From the NCBI GenBank assembly GCA_947488845.1, contig CANLBM010000003.1, forward strand, positions 216,373 to 280,372: a stretch of DNA of 64,000 nucleotides, written 5' to 3'. This document shows positions 60,260 to 64,000 of this stretch, in pieces (the first letter of the stretch is position 1; the number at the start of each line of letters is the position of its first letter). Under the pieces are notes generated by a model. The model saw nothing but the letters and a program-made list of their open reading frames with translations. It made no database searches and was not told the origin of the DNA. Both the position numbers and the translations under genes were made by a program. The stretch is from an uncultured Sphingomonadaceae bacterium. GTDB taxonomy: Bacteria; Pseudomonadota; Alphaproteobacteria; Sphingomonadales; Sphingomonadaceae.

Positions 60260-60641
60260 GCGGGCCTACCGGGCCTGGAACCGGAACATAAGCTGGTTCC
60301 GAAGTGGCTGGAGGCGAATGTATGTACTCTTCCGCCGACACTTCAGCGTCAGCCATAGCCGTGGAAACCCCTATATTCGGGACAGCAGCGACTTCTTCGG
60401 CGTCCTCGGCCATGGTTGCGATAACCGTGCCGACCGTAACATCGTCAGTGCCTTCAGCAACTGCAAGCAAGACTATTCGTCCCTCATCAACGGCTTCAAA
60501 TTCCATTGTTGCTTTATCGGTTTCGATCTCGGCAATAACGTCGCCGAACTTCACTTCATCTGCTACTGCGACGAGCCATTTGGCCAATGTGCCTTTTCCC
60601 ATGGTCGGTGATAATGCAGGCATTTTGAGTTCAATCGCCAT
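60240..60641 (-). pseudogene. Truncated 2-oxoacid dehydrogenase E2: lipoyl domain only
   Basis: ATG 60641 starts 1 bp behind the E1 stop. Residues 1-78 are a lipoyl domain ([21 protein letters not shown]) with the lipoylated K43 in [13 protein letters not shown] linker follows ([22 protein letters not shown]), and the frame ends after 133 residues. A complete E2 has about 400 residues with a subunit-binding and a catalytic acyltransferase domain; both are gone. The frame stops 20 bp inside the terminase gene. It was evidently cut by the event that brought the terminase. Confidence 0.8.
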
Positions 60642-60642
60642 C

Positions 60643-62991
60643 TCAATTCTCCAGAAACAGTTCAGCGGCCGCATCGATGATGGCCTCTGCGTCGAGCCGG
60701 TATTCGCGGTGAAGGTCAGACAAATCGCCGGTCTGGCCAAAGCGGTCCGTGCCAAGCGGGCTAACCCGCATGCCCTTGACACCGCCCAGCCAGGACAAGG
60801 CCCCCGGCGAACCGTCCAATATTGTGACCAGGCCGGCACCGGGTGCCAGTGCCGACAACAGATGTTCAGCATGGGAAGGGGCAGTATCTGTCTCTCCAGC
60901 TTTCCAGCGACCAGCGCGGCGCGCAGACCAGCCGCGGTGCAGCAAGTCGGGTGACGTTACATTGAGAAGACCCAGTCCCGGCATGTCTTCGGACAGCCTT
61001 TCCCATGCCTCCAGTGCCTCGGGCGCAACGGCGCCGGTAAAGACAATGGCGGCTTCTGTCTCCGGTCCGGGCTGGCGAAGCCAGTAACCGCCCTTCAAGA
61101 CATCGGCCTCCCAGGTATCGTCGCTGCGTTCAATCTGTGGAATCGATCGCGTACTTAGCCGCAGATAAACAGAACTGCCGTCGGGTTTCTGCATGTGTTC
61201 AAAAGCATGACGCATCATCAGGGCGACCTCGTCCGCCCACGCCGGTTCGAAATAATCGAGATTGGGCTGACCCATGCCGATGAGCGGCGTGTTGATCGAC
61301 TGGTGGGCACCGCCTTCGCCGGCAAGCGTCAGACCTGACGGTGTTCCGACCAGCAGAAAACGCGCGTCCTGATAACAGCCGTAGTTGAGCGCATCGAGAC
61401 CGCGCGCGATAAACGGATCATAGACCGTGCCAACCGGCAGCAGCCGCGTGCCGAAATGAGGCGCTGCGAGCCCCAGCGATGTCAGCATGAGGAAGAAGTT
61501 GTTTTCCGCGATTCCCAGTTCGATATGCTGGCCCGCCGCATGGGCCGACCATTTTTGCGCAGAGGGGATTTTCGCTTGACGGAACACATCGGCTACTTCC
61601 TGACGGCGGAACAGGCCGCGCTGGTTGACGAAGGCGCCAAGATTTGTGGTCTGCGTGACATCGGGCGCAGTGGTTACAATCCGGTTGCCGATTTCCTCAT
61701 CGGATTTGGCAAGGTCAAACAATATCCTGCCGAACGCCGCTTGGGTCGATAGTTCATCGCCATCGGGAATCGCGAAGCGTTGCGGAACCGCAATTGCGTC
61801 AGCTTCACCCTCTGGTGGCGTTTTGGCGAAGGCGCTGTTTTCCATATATGCCTTGAGCTCGGCGGCCATATTATTGCCAAGCCCTGCATAGGGTTCCCAT
61901 TCGTCCCCTTCGGCAATGCCCATCCGATCGCGCAAACCGTGAATCTGGGTAGGGTTCATCATACCGGAATGATTGTCCTTGTGACCGGCCAGCGGCAGAC
62001 CAAAACCCTTCACCGTATAAGCAATGAACATGGTTGGCAGTTCGTCATCTGCCGCATCAAAAGCCCCGGTTAACGTTGCCATGCAATGGCCGCCGAGATT
62101 GGTCATCAGCGCAGCAAGCTGGTCATCATCATAGCTGGCGAGGAGCTTCTTGACGTTTGTCTTGCTGCTGATGTCTTTGAGCAACCGCTCGCGCCAAGCC
62201 TCTCCGCCTTGGTAGGTCAGCACGGCAAAATCGGCGTTCGGACAGCTGTCGATCCATTCCTCGAGCGCTTTCCCCCCTGGCTTCTTGAACGCCGCTTGCT
62301 GGAGTTTGCCATATTTGAGTGTGATCACCCGCCAGCCGCAGGTCTCGAATATATCGTCAAACCGCCGGAACATCCGGTCGGCAGTGGTGCTGTCGAGCGA
62401 CTGGCGGTTGTAATCCACGATCCACCAGCAATTGCGGATATTATGTTTATATCCTTCGATCAGGCACTCATAGATATTGCCTTCATCGAGCTCTGCGTCG
62501 CCCATCAACGCGATCATCCTGCCCGCATCTTCGTTTTTCATCTGTCCGTGCGCGATGAGATAATCCTGCACCAGACTGGAGAAAGCTGTGACGGCAACGC
62601 CGAGGCCAACCGAGCCGGTCGAGAAATCAACCGGGATGCTATCCTTGGTGCGCGAAGGATAGCTCTGAACACCGCCAAAACCGCGAAAATTTATCAGATT
62701 TTCTCGCGACTGATTGCCGAGCATATAGTGAATAGCATGGAGGACAGGCCCGGCATGCGGTTTGACCGCAACCTTGTCCTGGGGTCGCAGCGCATGGAAA
62801 TAGAGCGCAGCCATGATCGCAGTCATCGACGAGCAGCTCGCCTGATGCCCGCCAACCTTTAAGCCATCGCGTTTGGGCCGGATGTGATTGGCATTATGTA
62901 CCGTCCAGGATGACAGCCAGCGCAAACGCGCTTCGAGCGATTCCAGCACATTTGGGGTTTCTGCGTTAGAACGCGACGCCGTTTTGACCAT
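60643..62991 (-). CDS. 2-oxoacid dehydrogenase E1, homodimeric transketolase-like (MdeB-like)
   Basis: A 782-residue thiamine-diphosphate enzyme from ATG 62991, preceded by GGAGATTC. The thiamine motif GDAELDE at 164-170 with N195 fits homodimeric E1. Other parts resemble AceE-like and transketolase folds ([52 protein letters not shown] [11 protein letters not shown]). Related enzymes include MdeB, which oxidises 2-oxobutyrate after methionine breakdown in Pseudomonas putida. There the neighbours are also an Lrp-type regulator. The gene looks intact, but its E2 partner is truncated and the regulator is dead. Confidence 0.82.
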   Translation of the reverse strand: MVKTASRSNAETPNVLESLEARLRWLSSWTVHNANHIRPKRDGLKVGGHQASCSSMTAIMAALYFHALRPQDKVAVKPHAGPVLHAIHYMLGNQSRENLINFRGFGGVQSYPSRTKDSIPVDFSTGSVGLGVAVTAFSSLVQDYLIAHGQMKNEDAGRMIALMGDAELDEGNIYECLIEGYKHNIRNCWWIVDYNRQSLDSTTADRMFRRFDDIFETCGWRVITLKYGKLQQAAFKKPGGKALEEWIDSCPNADFAVLTYQGGEAWRERLLKDISSKTNVKKLLASYDDDQLAALMTNLGGHCMATLTGAFDAADDELPTMFIAYTVKGFGLPLAGHKDNHSGMMNPTQIHGLRDRMGIAEGDEWEPYAGLGNNMAAELKAYMENSAFAKTPPEGEADAIAVPQRFAIPDGDELSTQAAFGRILFDLAKSDEEIGNRIVTTAPDVTQTTNLGAFVNQRGLFRRQEVADVFRQAKIPSAQKWSAHAAGQHIELGIAENNFFLMLTSLGLAAPHFGTRLLPVGTVYDPFIARGLDALNYGCYQDARFLLVGTPSGLTLAGEGGAHQSINTPLIGMGQPNLDYFEPAWADEVALMMRHAFEHMQKPDGSSVYLRLSTRSIPQIERSDDTWEADVLKGGYWLRQPGPETEAAIVFTGAVAPEALEAWERLSEDMPGLGLLNVTSPDLLHRGWSARRAGRWKAGETDTAPSHAEHLLSALAPGAGLVTILDGSPGALSWLGGVKGMRVSPLGTDRFGQTGDLSDLHREYRLDAEAIIDAAAELFLEN

Positions 62992-63117
62992 TTTTGAATC
63001 TCCGGATCTAGATTTTCGCTTGTATATATTTGTGGCCAACATGTCCTTGCTAACTGTTGCGCCTCATTCTAATATATTGGTATAATTTTGCTCAATTAGC
63101 TGATCATAAGGCAGATT

Positions 63118-63509
63118 ATGTCAAATACTGAACTGGAAACATTTGACAGACGGATACTGGACGCCCTTGCAGACCGACGGCCGTATGACAAACAGCGACC
63201 TGGCGGGAAAGATTGGTTTGTCGCCAAGCCCGTGCCTTCGCCGGGTTCGCCAGCTTGAATCAAGGGGGATGATTTCAGGCTATGTGGCACTGGTGGATCC
63301 CCAAAACATTCGGTCTTTCGGTGTAGGCATTTGTCCGCGTTCGCCTTGATCAGCAGGATGACCGGCATTTGCGAACTTTCGAAACGGCAATTTCCGAGTT
63401 TCAGGAAGCAATGGAATGCTATCTGATGAGCGGGGGTGTGGCACAAGTCACCACCAGCTTTGCGTTACGGCCCATCATCTACAAGACAGCATTTCCGCTC
63501 GGACACTGA
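63118..63509 (+). pseudogene. Lrp/AsnC-family regulator pseudogene
   Basis: The Lrp-type frame starts at ATG 63118 (FDRRILDAL). An extra T at 63167/63168 shifts to the frame that continues LQTDGRMTNSDLAGKIGLSPSPCLRRVRQLESRGM, the HTH. A second extra base near 63311 and a TAG at 63324-63326 break the next stretch (VRVRLDQQDDRHLRTFETAISEFQEAMECYLMSG). About 28 codons are then missing before VAQVTTSFALRPIIYKTAFPL, the ligand-domain end. It is divergent from the E1 gene and was surely its regulator. It is unlikely to make a protein. Confidence 0.85.
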
Positions 63510-63597
63510 ACTCAGGTGCCCGTGTAAACGCAAGGGATTTCGTGATTCGCTTAGCTCAAAGCGGCGTCGCTGCATTCCGGCTTCCGCTATCCGCTCA

Positions 63598-63930
63598 CTA
63601 CTGAGCGACCCCGTCCGTGCGGAGCACGGCAAACTGATCCGCTGTGAAGCCCAATTGATTCAGGATAGATTCGGTATCGGCTCCTTTGTCTTTCAGCGTG
63701 GCTCGCGCCGACGGGCGCGCTCCGTTCATTTCGATTGGCAAAGCGGGCAGCTTTGTTTGCGTACCATCTGCTAGCGTGACATCTTCCAGTCCACCACTCG
63801 CGACAAGATGCGGGTCGTCAAACATGTCTTCCGGCCGGGCGATTGGTGCGAATGGCAATCCGGTACCGTCCAGCAAGGCGATCAGATCTTCGCGCTTGTA
63901 GGTCGCAACCAGCGTACGGATTTGCGGCCT
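63598..63930 (-). pseudogene. CaiB/BaiF-type CoA transferase, C-terminal fragment
   Basis: About 110 residues match the end of class III CoA transferases: KREDLIALLDGTGLPFAPIARPEDMFDDPHLVASGGLEDV, a hallmark of the C-terminal part, and the closing GADTESILNQLGFTADQ. The catalytic aspartate and N-terminal 300 residues are absent. Upstream the frame runs straight into transposase sequence near 63925-63935. The former substrate acid is unknown. Confidence 0.78.
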
Positions 63931-64000
63931 GCCTACCCCGTCACACACGGCATGGAGTTTGCTGTTCAGGCCGCCCTTGGTGCGTCCGATATATCTGGAA
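63925..64000 (-). mobile_element. IS5-type transposase fragment, fused in frame to the CaiB tail and cut by the window
   Basis: From the window edge the minus strand reads SRYIGRTKGGLNSKLHAVCDGVGRP, matching a conserved segment of IS5-family DDE transposases. It leads without a stop into the CoA-transferase tail. The rest of the transposase would lie beyond 64000. The C-terminal transposase part and an inverted repeat are missing, so a deletion joined the two genes rather than a clean insertion. Confidence 0.65.

Overview
The window looks like a chromosomal segment of an alphaproteobacterium of the sphingomonad group (Sphingopyxis/Sphingorhabdus-like). The basis is moderately high GC, protein composition, several families typical of that group (DUF4167 protein, TimA-like Tim44 protein, PGPGW-like membrane protein, NDUFA9-like epimerase), a Coq7/UbiG ubiquinone pathway and clustered GANTC (CcrM-type) sites. 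No sequence search was possible, so the genus is an inference. About 57 kb is ordinary core genome. The last 7 kb is an accessory zone with visible gene decay.

Layout. 1-9.4 kb: the C-terminally cut M61 peptidase, then the translation operon hisS-prfA-prmC, a DUF4167 protein, ygfZ, pyrC and rarD. 9.5-14.3 kb: a GNAT acetyltransferase, a DUF1330 protein, a lipoprotein with a strong terminator, and a compact four-gene oxidative operon on the minus strand (NTF2-like, ABM monooxygenase, cytochrome P450, SDR). 14.4-18.9 kb: murA, trpS, murJ and secB. 19.2-21.7 kb: a Tim44-type protein, mltA and a Smr protein. 21.7-27.5 kb: dapE, a glutathione transferase, and the conserved rpmH-rnpA-yidD-yidC-engB block. 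27.7-31.7 kb: a secreted ClpP-like protein, the ComM-like ATPase, and an overlapping bactofilin/M23 peptidase pair. 32-38.5 kb: proA-nadD-rsfS-rlmH-envC-ctpA-dsbB-coq7, mostly tightly packed. 38.5-47.5 kb: a secreted protein, a DUF885 metallopeptidase, two PH-domain membrane proteins, a nitronate monooxygenase, lysC, ubiG, a GST and a glyoxalase-like protein. 48-54.7 kb: gltB and gltD with a DUF2059 gene between them. 55-57 kb: uppP, an NDUFA9-like protein and tRNA-Leu(CAG).

Accessory zone (57.0-64.0 kb). Directly behind tRNA-Leu lies a tyrosine recombinase gene broken by a one-base frameshift. It is followed by a headless AlpA/excisionase-like remnant and a phage terminase large subunit, with no other phage genes. 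The terminase ends inside what should be the E2 gene of a 2-oxoacid dehydrogenase and leaves only its lipoyl domain. The upstream E1 gene (similar in kind to the 2-oxobutyrate dehydrogenase MdeB) is intact, but its divergent Lrp/AsnC regulator is a pseudogene with two frameshifts, a nonsense codon and an internal deletion. Beyond it, an IS5-type transposase fragment is fused in frame to the tail of a CaiB-type CoA transferase. This reads as a mobile island plus IS-driven deletions eroding a catabolic locus.

I did not find a convincing new defence or biosynthetic system. The most worthwhile leads are the island/E2 junction, the decayed regulator, the transposase-CaiB fusion, the GANTC/palindrome cluster between the bactofilin-M23 pair and proA, and the small P450 operon.
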